Assembly (NCBI GenBank): GCA_019096065.1
Contig: JAGUCH010000008.1
Span: 1,617,001 to 1,681,000, forward strand
Length of the DNA: 64,000 nucleotides
Direction: 5' to 3'
From: Paracyclopina nana
Lineage: Eukaryota > Arthropoda > Copepoda > Cyclopoida > Cyclopettidae
Below are positions 22,869 through 35,224 of this stretch, one piece after another. The notes beneath the pieces were generated by a model, which saw only the letters and a list, made by a program, of their open reading frames with translations, was not told the DNA's origin and searched no databases. The stretch's first letter is position 1; each line of letters opens with the position of its first letter. Position numbers and translations under genes: made by a program.

Positions 22869-23618
22869 TCATGAGAAAGACTTGTATTTCCCCTTGGTAG
22901 GAGTTTTCTGCGTGTTTTCATCATCTTCAGAGTCTTCGTCTTCGTTGACAAGCGGCTCTTTTTTGGCTCGCTGACCTTTCGAGTTGGAGAAAATGGCAGC
23001 CAATTGTGCAAACTTCTTCTTGGAGCTTTTGCCCATATTTTTCAGCTTCTCCCTGAAATGCTCCTCATTGTTGTCAGCTTTTCTGCTCGAGGTTTTCGCA
23101 CAGCTTTCCAAGTCGAGTGTTGACATGAACTCTGTGTCTCGCCGCAGTTCAGCCATGAACTCTTCATTTTGCAGCATCAATGCAAATCTCTCATCTTCCA
23201 AAACTTGTTGCTGCTGACATTTTAAGCTGGTCGAGTCATCTGACAATCTCAAGTTCTCCTCGTACATCTCGTGTAGCTCTTTTTCTGCCTCCTGCCTAAT
23301 CGGATGCGAATAGGCATGCTTTATAGCACTGTTGCTGGCGACGACAGCTCCAGCGCCTTCTTCGCTGTCATCGCCAAGGTTGATCAAGTCTTCAGTGGGT
23401 TGCTCTTCTTTGGTGGCTTGCGAGTAGCTTGGAGGTTGCCCGGAATAGGCCGGAGGCTTGTCAGCCTCGTTGTCAGCACTCATGGCCAGCAAATGGTCGA
23501 TTGTCATGTCCACAGCCCCATTGTTAGCCCTGAGAACAGCCTCGATGACATCTGCATCCACGTCAGGAAACATGACTTTGAAATCGGTCATGGCCTGCGA
23601 AAACTCCAATTGGCTCAT
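22869..23618 (-). CDS. CUE domain-containing protein 1-like
   Basis: A single coding exon, 249 residues. An N-terminal CUE domain (about 4-47) binds ubiquitin and has the typical MFPDVDADVIEAVL and NGAVDMTIDHLL helices. A Pro/Tyr linker (PPAYSGQPPSYSQ) looks like PPxY WW-domain ligands. A central LEDERFALMLQNEEFMAEL and a basic FREKLKNMGKSSKKKFAQLA match the CUEDC1 middle and C-terminal blocks. The tail is acidic, then basic. The gene is intronless here, unlike its neighbours. It is head-to-head with wdb (about 930 bp apart) and tail-to-tail with mRpL41. Confidence 0.88.
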   Translation of the reverse strand: MSQLEFSQAMTDFKVMFPDVDADVIEAVLRANNGAVDMTIDHLLAMSADNEADKPPAYSGQPPSYSQATKEEQPTEDLINLGDDSEEGAGAVVASNSAIKHAYSHPIRQEAEKELHEMYEENLRLSDDSTSLKCQQQQVLEDERFALMLQNEEFMAELRRDTEFMSTLDLESCAKTSSRKADNNEEHFREKLKNMGKSSKKKFAQLAAIFSNSKGQRAKKEPLVNEDEDSEDDENTQKTPTKGKYKSFS

Positions 23619-24549
23619 GCTGACGATTTTCCTCTGTTTTCACATGATTTTTTGTTCTTCGGACGAAAAAGCAGCTGTCGATTTCGTCTTTGTAGTTCGT
23701 GGGAGGAGACTAAATAGTAGTACAGCTTTTCAACTTGGCCAAGAAGACTTTCGTCGTCCTCAGCAAAGAATAGCAAGCTCAAGCTGCTGCTGTCACACTA
23801 CACTACATTACAGCAGAGCTATGACGTCATCAGACTCGAAAAACACTCAACATTTCACATAGTTAAACATTATCATTCATTTCCAACGGTTATTAGTTAA
23901 AAAGTTTAGAGTTTAGCAAAGAAACGCGAATTTCAAGGAGTCACGCGCGATTGTTTACTTATTTGTTGACGTTTCTCGAGCGGAATAAAAAAGTTCGTCA
24001 AATCGCTGAGCGTCACCCAGCCTCGAGTTCGCGAAACGGGCCAAGAAGTGAGCGAGCCCAAAAAGCGCGTGTCATCCGCTAAAACGAAACCAAATATTCT
24101 ATAACCAGTAAATATCACCACTTTTGAGCGTTTGCAAGCGTTTTAGCGGAAAATTTGAATTTATCGAGATTCAAGTGCGACTCTTTGCCGCCTTTTATGG
24201 CTTCTGCACTCCTTGGCCGCTTGCCTAATCGATGCCCTCCACTTCGGCCATTTTCTCGACGACGGCCGCGATCAGGAAACTGTCTGGCAGAAATCGGACA
24301 AGACAAGACAACCTCGACGACCTCGGGACCCCAGCTGGCCCACCACGTGGTTTTCGGGGCTTGAATAACAGTGCTACTTCCAGCCAGGCTTGAACTCGGG
24401 GCCAAGAAGCCTTAGAACTCTGCTATACAGCTCCCGTCACATTTTCTCCCTTCGTGCATTTACACACTCTGCTGGCATGGACTAGAGTAATTGTAATCCT
24501 CGATATTTCGTTTGTGGGTGTTGTCGAAGAAGAGAGAAAAAGCAAAAAG
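23619..24549. promoter_or_regulatory. Divergent upstream region between the CUEDC1-like gene and wdb
   Basis: The region is CpG-rich between about 23930 and 24400, consistent with promoters on both sides, and includes CCACCACGTGG at about 24340. The open frame before the wdb ATG at 24550 (from 24454) is in frame but looks like leader sequence. No other gene seen. Confidence 0.4.
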
Positions 24550-27500
24550 ATGTCGTCGGGTACGTTTGTCGACCGTATCGATCCTTTCGCCAAGAGGTCA
24601 TTGAAAAAGAAGCAAAAGAAGAGCCAGGGCTCGTCCAGATACAGATCAGGCGGTGATGTCGAGCTCACCGCTCTTCCATTGCTGAAAGGTAAGCACGAAC
24701 GTGACTTGTCATAGATTTATGCCGAGGGGAAATGCAAAGAAATCTGCACCAAGGTGACTCCGATTGGCATTGCCATGTGCGAACAAGTTCGCTTTCAACT
24801 CATCTCGCTCGTCGCTGCTTCCAATGCAAAAGAAGTGTTGAGCTGTTCCATCAAGATCACAAATGATATCTCTCCCTATTTGTACCTAACTAGTTTTTTA
24901 GCCTTTTATTGGCGCCTTTAAAAGGCATCGCGGCCATTAAAACGATGCCTATTTCGTTTCATAACATGGCATGGACAATCGGTATCGCTTCCATGCAGAT
25001 TTCCTCGGATTTCCTGCCAGTACGCATCTATGAAAAGACAGCTTTGAAAAGGTTTCACTGCTCGACATGGAGCAGGTGATAATCGCTGTAGTTGTAGTAG
25101 CCCCATTGTGCTGCTCCAGATTTTGACCTTGGGGCGTGACACTGCATCTCATCATCCGGAGTGAGATGTAGGGAGTGGAAAAACCCGTTTTGAAGTATCC
25201 CACATTTTTCATTTTTATGATGCCTTGGAACAGCAATTACTATTAGGTCCTGATTGTCTTTTCGACTACCTTTCGCATGATGGCTTGAATGCCATTCGAT
25301 CAGACCTGAAGAGGGGAAAGCTATATTATTCAGTTGGTCTGCACAGTGGACTAAAGCCACTGCCGAAAGAGTTTGTTTAAAATTCTCTCATATTTGTGCT
25401 TCAAGGCAGAGCTATTTGTTGAAGCGTACACGCCATACTTGTTTGATCAAGATACTGCTGTGAGGATTTTTAAAGGCAAAGATACACTATTTATGTTGGC
25501 AACTGAATATTGACTTTTGCTTCTTCTACTTTTTTTATCGGGAATGATTGCTTTATTGCAGCTATTAATAGCTTCAGTTGACTTACTGCCCATTTTGTTG
25601 AAATTGATTGAAAATTCCACTTCCTCAATAATTTGACTAGCAATTGCAATCATATCTGAAGTAAGCAAGAATTTCTCAATTTTACAATCTTGCAATAAAG
25701 AGACCTGCTAAGATTTGCTCTTATCTGGATTTGAAATGATGCCTTCAGTAAGTTGAATCTATGAAGCCTCAATTGTGTAGGCAGACTTGAACATTTTAGG
25801 CAACTGACATTTGAATAATCATGTCAATTGTTGAGGCTTACCTGAGACCAAAGTAGTCACAGGTCAACCAAGGCCTTTAAAAAGCTAAGTCAACCAAGAC
25901 CTGTAGAGGATATTTCAACTAAGATCTGAATAAACATAGTCAACTAAGTCTGCTGAGTCTAACTAAAGCCAATTTAAGACATATATGCAACTGAGTCAAT
26001 CAATTCAGCAATTCACATCCAAATTAGCCAAGTTTATGAACTGACTTCACTTAGAAGTAAACATGGCAGGAATAGTTTAGTTCATCTCAGTAGTTGAGTC
26101 AATTTTGACACCTAGTCCCAGAGTCATAAATCTTATCAGTGCCTTTTATTGGTCCTGTTGTCTCGGTGTGCCTAGAAAGGCCCATTCAAGGGCACAATGA
26201 GGCTGAGCAGCTGCTAGAGAAAGAGAGTGGTGAGGCTGCTCCATCGAGGCCACTGTGGAGGCCGCTTTCTCTCTCGCTCACAGCTTTCTACACTACTGTA
26301 GAAGTATACGTAAAGTGATGCTGATGCCTCCACCAGACTGGGCTTTCGATGAAGCCAGCTCAGTTTGAAGCAAGATGCCACTAGGACCAGAAGATGATTT
26401 TGCAACAATCTGCCACCTTTGAGCGCAAATCTGACGGTGCCATTGCCATTCAGTGCTCTGTGTGCTTCTTCAGTGGATTCTCCACTTGCCATTGCTCAAC
26501 CTCAGCGGTGACCTCCAATAGCCTGGTGGCCTCAGCGAAGAAAAAGGCGAAAGCGAATTGTGATACCAGCAGGAAAAAGCATTCCTTGCTATTGCCAAAT
26601 GAAACGGATTCCACCAATGACTTGGAAGCATTTAAAAGTCCATCAGTTGTGATGAAGCATGAGGAAATACTCACACTCAGATCCGGTATGGAAGTAGATG
26701 GAGAAAGCTCGAAGTTGGCTTTCGAATGATGCTGGATCATGATGACCAGCTCATGCGAAAAGTTCATTTAGGTCATTGGTGTCCCAACATTTGTTCTGGC
26801 TCCACACCAAACTCAGGAGTTTGAGTGTCATGCGTAAAGATAAAAGCGTTAGAAAGCTGTTGTATGCAGCTCTGATTTTAGAAAGCAATTAGAGCTTTCT
26901 TGACTTTGACATCTGGCCAAAGTGCAGAGAAATCAAAATACGACAATCATCATGGTATGAATTCAGCCATATTGGCTTGGCTAGCAACGATCAAGGACGC
27001 AGAGGTTCCATTCCAAGGCCAAACGCTAATTCAAGTCCGAAATGACGACAACTGTAAGAAAAAGCAACAGGCGTGATACTTTAACAAGTCTTGGCTCAAC
27101 CATGGGATTTGCCCTTGATTGCTTTTTGAACTCAATCCACTTGAGTGAAATTATTCCGTGCACAAACTCATGTGAAATGTTTTCCTTTGCAGATGTACCT
27201 TCGTCAGAGCAAGAAGAGCTGTTCATCCGAAAACTGCGGCAATGCTGTGTGGGCTTCGACTTCATGGAACCTGTGGCTGATCTCAAGGGAAAGGAGATCA
27301 AGAGAGCTACGCTCAATGAAATCGTTGATTATATCACAGCTGGACGTGGCGTCCTCACCGAGGCTGTTTATCCGGAGATTATCCGCATGGTATGTGTGTG
27401 ATTATTTTATACGCCATGCAGGTTTTTTAAAAAACACCGTACTTTTAAGGCCTCTTTTTATCCCCACACCTTATTTGCAGAACAAAAAAGCAACTCTAGT

Positions 27501-30500
27501 GTAACTTTTACAAGTCTTTGCTCAACCATGGGATTTGCCCTTGATTGCTTTGTGAGCTTTTACCACTTGAGTGAATTTGTATTGTTTACAAAGTAAGAAA
27601 AAATGTACACTCTTTCCTTATCTTCATAATTTTTATTGCTTGTGGAAGCTGGGATAAGTGTGTAAATTGCCTGAAGTAAGAGGCACCTACATTTTTTCTC
27701 TCTGTGGTATGCATGTGGCCTTGTAATGACCAATAATTACGTAACATGAATAGTACATTCAATGTCAGGCATATTTATTGATTGTGGTCAGATCTGACCA
27801 TGCATGGTTTTTATTCGGAGGAGGAAGAGAAGCCATCTATTAAATCGGATTTCTTTCTATTTTTACATAGATTGCTTGTAACCTGTTCCGGACATTGCCG
27901 CCCAGTGATAATCCTGATTTTGATCCAGAGGAAGATGACCCAACATTGGAGGCTTCATGGCCTCATTTGACGGTAAAATATTCAATGATGTGCAGTTATT
28001 AGTCGAAATCATCTGGAAAGGAGCTGACATAAAAGCATTTAATGAAGGTGGTATAGTTGGCCTAAGCTTCTTTTTCAAGGCCTTATGAATATGCCTTTAT
28101 TTCATGTCAAGAGCCTTGTTCAAGCTCTTTGTGAAATTAGCATCATTAATGAACTCGTGCAGAAATGTTATACACATGCAACTGTCCTGTTTTCAGCTTG
28201 AATCGAGTGTGCTTGAACACTGTTGATTAATCCTTCGAGTACATTGTAAAAGTTGAGCTTGGCTACCTAATCTCTTCAGTAGATGCTGCTACATGGAAAA
28301 TTACAATGACTCATATGCAATCGATGATAGCTTCAAGTACACTTGTCAAGCAGCGAAAACAGGACAGATGTCGCTGTGTAACATTGCTGCTTAGGCTCAT
28401 TAATGATGCTTTTCACAAAATATGCTTTGATGTTGCTGCCACCCAGAGTTACGTTCAATCAAACTTGTTAGTTGCCTTATTAAGCCCATTTGCGCAAAGA
28501 TTTTGAGTTTTCCTCGTCGAATGCTTTCAAGTCTGCGCCTGATTTGCTGACACTTGGGAATAACTGTCTGATATTGTTTCCTTTTCCTTCAGCTTGTCTA
28601 CGAATTCTTCTTGCGTTTTCTCGAATCGCCCGACTTCCAGCCGAGCATTGGGAAGAAAGTCATCGACCAGAAATTTGTGCTTCAGTTGCTTGAACTGTTT
28701 GACAGTGAAGATCCTCGGGAAAGAGACTTTCTGAAGACAGTTCTGCACAGGATATACGGAAAGTTCCTGGGACTGAGGGCATTCATCCGGAAGCAAATCA
28801 ACAACTTTTTCCTCAAGTGAGTTGTCGCTCAAGACATTAGCCTAATCAATCAATTAGCACCTCATTAAGTCGCTAAGCGTGGTGACTTGACGAGTGTACT
28901 CGCCAAGATCAAAGCTCATGTTCGCTTCGATTGTGAATCGAAGTTGCCATCGATGCACATGGATGGAGGATTTGGAACTAATCAAACCTGCTTTCGATTT
29001 CTCTTCCAGGTTCATCTACGAAACTGAGCACTTTAACGGAGTTGGTGAACTCCTCGAGATTCTTGGCAGCATTATCAACGGATTCGCGTTGCCGTTGAAG
29101 GCCGAGCACAAACAGTTCTTGTGCAAGGTCCTCATTCCATTGCATAAGGTTCGGTGCCTTTCTCTATACCACGCCCAATTGGCCTACTGTGTAGTACAGT
29201 TCCTGGAGAAAGATGCCACACTCACAGAGCAAGTCATCAAGGGACTGCTCAAGTTCTGGCCAAAAACTTGCTCGCAAAAAGAGGTGAGTGCTGCACATTG
29301 CGAAGAGCGATGAAGGCTGAAACCTAGCTTAATCCATCTATTTTTGATGAGCTAAGCTCTACCTGAGCTTTGACTGTGTCTGTGTGTCCTGGTGAAACAA
29401 AGGCCAGCTTCACAGCTCATCAATGATGTATCTTCCTTTCGGAGGATGTACAAGGCCATCATAGACCAACTGTCGTGATTAACGCTTTTGCCGCTCTTGC
29501 TAATCAAGTGCAGTGGAAATTTGTTCCAATTACCTGTTCCATGAGTTTTAGTGGCATTTTCCCACAACAAGTTATGCGATCATGTCCTCTGATCTTTCAA
29601 AAGACGCTATTTACGTAAAGTGGTCAAACAGGCTCTGATGTCATGCTATATTTAGAATGTTTTCCTGGCTCTGAAAATAACCCAATCAAAAACAAAAGTG
29701 ACCTTCGATGGTCTTCAGCTGAAGTGCCACAATCAAGGCCATTCGATGGTTGCCATGAAAGCTTGTTAGATAGACTTCCATTGTTCTTTCAGGTCATGTT
29801 TCTTGGCGAAATTGAGGAAATCCTTGACGTTATTGAGCCAGCGCAGTTCGTGAAAATCCAGGAGCCTTTGTTTAGGCAAATTGCAAAATGTGTTTCCAGT
29901 CCACACTTTCAGGTAACTTTTTTTGAATTATCATTTGTTGGCCCATGAAACTTTGCCTCTTGTGCACAAAAGACAATGACAAGTTTTTCAACCATATTTA
30001 TTCCAAAAATGCATCTTTAATCTGATACTTGAAATTCTACTTTTATTGCATTGTGTAGTTGTATTCCACCATTATGGACCATTCTTAATTATTTACAAGT
30101 CAAGCAGATCTTGAACATGGAATGCTCAATTATTTAATATTATTGTCCTTGAATCTAATTGGAGATCAATTCAATGCTTGATCTTGCTTTGCTCCATTGA
30201 TACCAAATGATCCTGTTTCATTCAGCCACAAATGAAGAGGCCAAAAATGTATTTATACCAACTGATGATATCGTCTCTCTTAGGTTGCAGAGCGGGCTTT
30301 GTATTTCTGGAACAACGAGTACATCATGTCTCTGATCGAGGAGAACAATCAGGTTATCATGCCCATCATGTTCCCTGCGCTTTATCGCATCTCCAAGGAG
30401 CATTGGAACCAAACCATTGTGGCCCTCGTTTACAACGTACTCAAAACCTTCATGGAAATGAACTCAAGGCTGTTTGATGACCTCACTGCTTCTTACAAGG

Positions 30501-31031
30501 CTGAAAGGCTAAAGTAAGTACATGCTAATGACCAAAATGAGGAACCTAAGGCCTATACATGGCACGAGGGAAAACTTCCCAGTTATCTTCATCCCATTTG
30601 GTGACGGGAAACTTCATGCAAAGAAGTCATGTGGCAAAAATGACCTACAACATATTGACTAGTTTTCGACAATATGTCGCGACAAGTCCTTGACAAGATT
30701 TTGATTGATTTTGCAGTAATTCTAAATGAGAGTTCTCTCTCCCTTTTGACTAACTTGATCTTGATTTGCCTTGGCAAAAACTTAAAGTTGCTATCGCAAA
30801 GGCCTAGTGAAACTTCTTGAATAGTACATTGGTACTGCTTACATCTGGATGACGTATTCATGAATAATTAATGCTCTTTTCAGGGAGAGAAAGCGGGAAC
30901 GCGAACGTGAGGATTTGTGGAAGAAACTCGAGACTTTGTCGATAACCAATGCAAAGAAAGAAGGCATTAGCTTAGATTTGATCAACCACACCGCTAACAG
31001 CTCGGGTGGATCCTTGAACATCTCCGAATAA
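24550..31031 (+). CDS. wdb: Protein phosphatase 2A B56 regulatory subunit, widerborst type
   Basis: It targets the PP2A catalytic core to substrates. Eight exons, all in phase, give 477 residues: 24550-24688, 27193-27389, 27871-27972, 28593-28816, 29010-29283, 29793-29912, 30284-30513 and 30884-31031. It starts [20 protein letters not shown] and continues [13 protein letters not shown], as I recall for insect Wdb. The HEAT-like repeats contain [125 protein letters not shown] and [15 protein letters not shown] basic helix (ERKRERERE) and Ser/Asn-rich tail close it. The alpha/epsilon-like wording of the motifs separates it from the gamma/delta (PP2A-B') class. Intron 1 is 2.5 kb. Exon 2 is flanked by a direct duplication. 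Confidence 0.96.
24689..27192 (+). other. wdb intron 1, no supported gene inside
   Basis: 2.5 kb from donor GTAAGC to acceptor TTTCCTTTGCAG. A 111-codon open frame at 26394-26729 has no family resemblance. The stretch 25800-26130 repeats GTCAACTAAG/GTCAACCAAG words irregularly. Nothing else stands out. Confidence 0.5.
27077..27168 (+). repeat. Left copy of direct repeat flanking wdb exon 2
   Basis: About 90 bp sharing CTCAACCATGGGATTTGCCC and TTGATTGCTTT plus CCACTTGAGTGAA with 27502-27592. It lies 25 bp before exon 2. Confidence 0.85.
27502..27592 (+). repeat. Right copy of direct repeat flanking wdb exon 2
   Basis: Second copy of the 90-bp segment at 27077-27168, lying 112 bp after exon 2. 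The pair brackets the 197-bp exon. Confidence 0.85.
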
Positions 31032-31564
31032 GGCGAAGATTTGAGGGCAGCGAAAAGAAAAAGGCTGTTGTGCCATATACAACAACAATTGAACTCTTAT
31101 ATGAACAGAAAAAAGTGTGTTTTAAAAATCCCTACTGCTGAAAAAATAACATCTAGTGATCTAGAGAATTCGAAGAAAAAGTACACGAAGAACAAGCCTT
31201 TTTCTAGATTAACGAATTTTGTTACTATTACACGTAATACTACTAAATAACATACACATTGATTGTCCCTTCAGAAAATCCGCAAAAACGAAGAAGAATA
31301 ATAAACAAAGCTTGTAAAAAAGCCCGCCCAATTCACCACCATCACCACCTCGCATCAGCACATTTGAATACACAATTTAAAGAAAAGGAACAGAAACACT
31401 CGATTAAAGGTCATCAAAGTTTTTGTTATCATCATGTATTAGGCCAACATCTACAAAAAACAACAGCAACACACATACAGGAAAACCATTGAAAATCATA
31501 CTATGCTATTAAACATGTGTGATAAATAATATACTATACGCAAAACTATCATGATGATTTCAGT

Positions 31565-31930
31565 AGCACAAGTTCTCAACAAATATTGTGCTGTTTTCAA
31601 CAACTTCTCAACAAGTAATGTACTTCTTCTTGTGAGCAGTTATTGGCAAATGTTGTGAAGTTTTTGACTCCTTCTCAGCAAATATTGTGCTTTTTTTTAC
31701 TAGTTCCCGACAAATAGTGTGTTGTTTTTGACTAGTTCTTGACAAATACTGGACCTTTTTTTTGACTAGTTCTCAGCAAATATTGTGTTGTTTTTGACTA
31801 GTTCTTGACAAATAGTGTGCTGTTTTTTGACTAGTTCTCGACAAATATTGTGTTGTTTTTGACTAGTTCTTGACAAATACTGTGCTGTTTTTGACTAGTT
31901 CTCAACAAATATTGTGCTGTTGTCAGCAAG
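31565..31930. repeat. Tandem array of 31-34-bp units downstream of wdb
   Basis: About ten copies of TTTTTGACTAGTTCTCGACA followed by AATATTGTGTTG, with C/T and A/G variants alternating between neighbours (TCTCGACA and TCTTGACA), which suggests a two-unit higher-order period. It lies between the convergent wdb and TBL1-like 3' ends. AATAAA for wdb is at 31300-31305 and for the minus-strand gene at 31967-31972. The rest of 31032-31991 holds no gene. Confidence 0.9.
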
Positions 31931-31991
31931 ATTTGAATGACTCTCAACTGATTGGTCATCAGTGGATTTATTCATAATAGCACCTTTAGTA

Positions 31992-34900
31992 TCATGGGTC
32001 ATTGTAAAAGCTCAACTCAAGAATCATCACCGATCCATAAGAGCCTAAGGCAAACTTGGAATCGAAATAATTGAATCCGGTTGCCATGATCCGCCCTGGT
32101 CCTTCGATCCTGTTTACAAGCAATCCAGATTTGGTATTCCAGAAGTACACATGACCATCATGGCCAGCTGAGGCCAAATAAAGGCCACTTTTACTGGAGC
32201 TGAGGCAATTCACATATCCCATGCCTTCTTGAAGGCTGAAAAGACATAGGCCTTTGATGGTATCCCAAATCTTGACTGAGCCATCAAATGAAGCTGAGGC
32301 CAGCCTCGAGGTTGTTGATAGCCAGGCCAAATCAACTACATAGCCAAAGTGGCCTTCAAGGTTTTTGGCCTTGTGAGGCTTTTTTGAGGACAAGTCCCAG
32401 ATTTTGATGAGGCAGTCAACTGAGCCAGAGGCCACAACCTCTCGGTTCACAGGATGAGGGGCAAGTTTGTACACACCACCATTGTGAGCAGACAGCCTTT
32501 TCAAAGGCCGAGTCTCTGGTATGAAATCTTCCTCGTCATACTTTTCAAGCTGAAATATTCAAATTGGCAGAGCATAAACTTGGCATTCCACAACTATTTC
32601 AAAACTTCACTCTCATCTACAATAAGGTTAACATAAACTAGGCTCAGCTAAATCAAGCATCTCAGTCAATGCTGAATTTGTGAAGCAAATTAACTGAGTC
32701 TTCTAAGCTAGTTGACACTAGTTCATGCTCAGTGACAGAGAAAAAACTTACTTTAAAGCACTAATTTCCAGAAATAAATCTACTATCATTTATCAACATA
32801 TTTAGTGTGTAGTCACCTTTGGTTTTTGAAGATATGTTATTGAACTATGTAGGTTATAGCAAGTTATCGAGAAGGGCTTTGTTATGTCATGAAACTAAGG
32901 TTTTAAATACGCTTGGTCTCAGTACAAAACTAGTGTCAACTAGCTTAAAATACTCCGTTGATTAAGAAACCAAATTTAGCATCTAATGAGTCGCTTGATT
33001 TAGCTGACTCTAGTTAAAGCCTCTTTAATGAGGCTTCTCAATTAGAAAGACTTGGTGAGTTTTTGTATTCTTTGTCAATTGACGTAGTTCGCCCAAAGAT
33101 AATTAAAGATGTAAGCAGTCTAAGGCTCTTAAGCAACAACAACAACAGTGAATGTCATTCTAGGTTGGCTTCAAAAGATCTGAGAGAGAAAAAGAGAGAG
33201 AAATGCTCAACATTGCTCAAATTAGATCTACTCTAACAGTAGCATATACACAAAGCATGCCATTCCTTTGATCCCTTTATAATCAATGCAAAAAAAGATC
33301 TAACTGCCAAGTGACATAGCCTTTTTTCACACAAAAAATGTCCTTATAAGATAGCTGAATGAATGAATCTTTAAGGCTGCTATGACGTCATCAAGGGATT
33401 TGAACTTGCTATAAAAAGAGAGTCAATATCACAGGGCTCTAGGTAATTTTAGGTCAGGATTTTCCCTCTTAGGTACCTTTTTAAACCAATCAAGATGTAT
33501 CTGGTCCATGGTGATGAGTCCAGAGGCTTCAGCTGCAATGTAAATTGCATTGTCTATCCATTGGATTGCAGTGATTGAGGCTTGGTTCCAACAAGTCAGC
33601 TGGGCTGTTTTCTCAAGCAGATTGTAGACACAAATCTCATCAGCTCCACTGAGCACAAAATCATGATTGGAATTCATTTGCACACATTTCACACTAGATG
33701 TGGCATGAGCTTGCCAAGAATGAATGAATTTCCCAGTTGAACTCCATGTAGACACTTTTCCATTGTTAGAACCTGAAAAGTTTTTAAATGACACAAACAC
33801 AAATTTTCAATTTCCCAAAGTCCTAACTCTAATTTCAGTTGAGGGAACTGAAATACAAACTTATATTTGGATTGAGTGCAAAATCTTGCCAAAATAATTA
33901 ATGAAGTCATAAATTATGATACTTTTCAAACAATTTGGCAAATTTTTTAACTTCACTAAAAAAACATGTAACTCTGCCAAAATCTAATTGCTAAATGTTT
34001 TTGCCAAATTAAGAAGGAAGGAAAATATCAACTTAAGTAGATGAACATGGCAGAAAAATTCACCTAAAATGATCATCTTGCCATTTTCTGACCAGGAAAG
34101 GCAAGAGACTGAGTCTTGACCTGGCAGCTCAATGGGCATGACATCTACAGACTTGGCATCTTGGAAAATCCTGCAATTCCACAGGAAGGCTTTTCTATCT
34201 GTGGAAGCTGTCACAAAAAGATCTTGCTTGGGGCTCCATTCACACAAGTCGACATATTGGCTGTGGTATTTGTCTAGCAGCACTGAATTGACAATCTCAA
34301 CCTCGACATTTTTCTTCTCTGCACCTGCAAAATTATCAAGACATAGAAGACTAGTTTTCCTCATCGAACATTCATGATCCTTTTTGAAGTTTTCGGCCAA
34401 CTGACAAGTCAAAAAGTGCCAACTTCATTTGTTTTGTGTACTTCCAAGTACAATCTGGATGTATCGTGCTTTTCCAAAGTAATCAAAAGTTAACTTATTT
34501 CTTAATTTAAACAGAGTAATAATTGAAAAGAAAGCTACTGCGGTTAATTACCAAACTTTGATAAATTGCTTTCTTTCATTAAGTGGTAACAAAGGGTGAG
34601 CATATAATTACTATAGCTTTGTCGACAAAACTTCAAGTTTGGAGCCAACAGTGTGCCCAAAATGTGCCACAATTTGTCAAGCGTCAACGCTTCAAAGGCT
34701 AATCTGGATTTTATATTTGATGCATATTTCACCTGAAATTGCTCTACTAAACTTGTTTTTCTCACTGAACATGTAAGTTCCTCTTTGAAGTTTACAGCCA
34801 ATTGACAAGTCAAAAAGTGCCAACTTCATTTGTTTTGTAATTTCAAAATCCCAATCCGGATGTAATATGCTTACTTTTTCTTCGCTTGTTCCTAGGGCTC

Positions 34901-35073
34901 AGGTCATCTGACAAACTTTGAGAGGAAATTGGACTAACTCTATTATGACTGGTTGTTCGCCTATGCTTCTCAGCAATGGCCTCATTGTTGTTGTTGTTTT
35001 TCTCAGCTGTAATGACAAACTTGGCTTTTTCTTCAGCTGGAGCTTGGAGTGGTGAGCTTTCGTTACAGCCCAT
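31992..35073 (-). CDS. TBL1-like WD40-repeat protein with candidate N-myristoylation start
   Basis: Four minus-strand exons: 35073-34875, 34324-34064, 33772-33477 and 32549-31992, in matching phases, give 437 residues. The WD40 repeats most resemble the TBL1/Ebi propeller (LASASFDGSVKIWDTIKGLC, then YLASAGHDGHVYFWNTKSG). They start around YVDLCEWSPKQDLFVTASTD and end in a diverged blade (GSYGSVMILEL). The N-terminus is unlike TBL1: there is no LisH domain. It begins MGCNESSPLQ, which fits MGxxxS N-myristoylation with an adjacent Cys for palmitoylation, followed by a Ser/Lys-rich linker. Another in-frame ATG lies two codons upstream (35079) in weaker context (C at -3, against A at -3 and G at +4). 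Propeller residues are less conserved than in TBL1, so it is probably a fast-evolving paralogue. Confidence 0.8.
34348..34475. repeat. Copy 1 of an about 125-bp duplication within the TBL1-like gene
   Basis: It shares TTGACAAGTC/CTGACAAGTC and AAAAAGTGCCAACTTCATTT plus GTTTTGT with 34746-34873. Both copies are in intron 1; the right-hand copy ends at the exon-1 donor. Confidence 0.8.
34746..34873. repeat. Copy 2 of an about 125-bp duplication within the TBL1-like gene
   Basis: Direct repeat of 34348-34475. The copy next to exon 1 carries the used donor (GTAAGC on the minus strand); the other has lost it. Confidence 0.8.
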
Positions 35074-35224
35074 TTTCATAAGGCAGACTGAGCTTTCTTT
35101 GTATACGAGTTTGTATAAGTCCAACTCTATGGCAACTTTGTATATGCACCAGACTGCTATATACTTCAATTATTAATTGCTCTGAAGTCACTGAAGGTCA
35201 CAAAATAAATAAATAATACAAGGC

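Noticed and set aside
26394..26729. 111-codon frame in wdb intron 1
   Set aside because: No splice context that joins it to wdb in phase, no domain.
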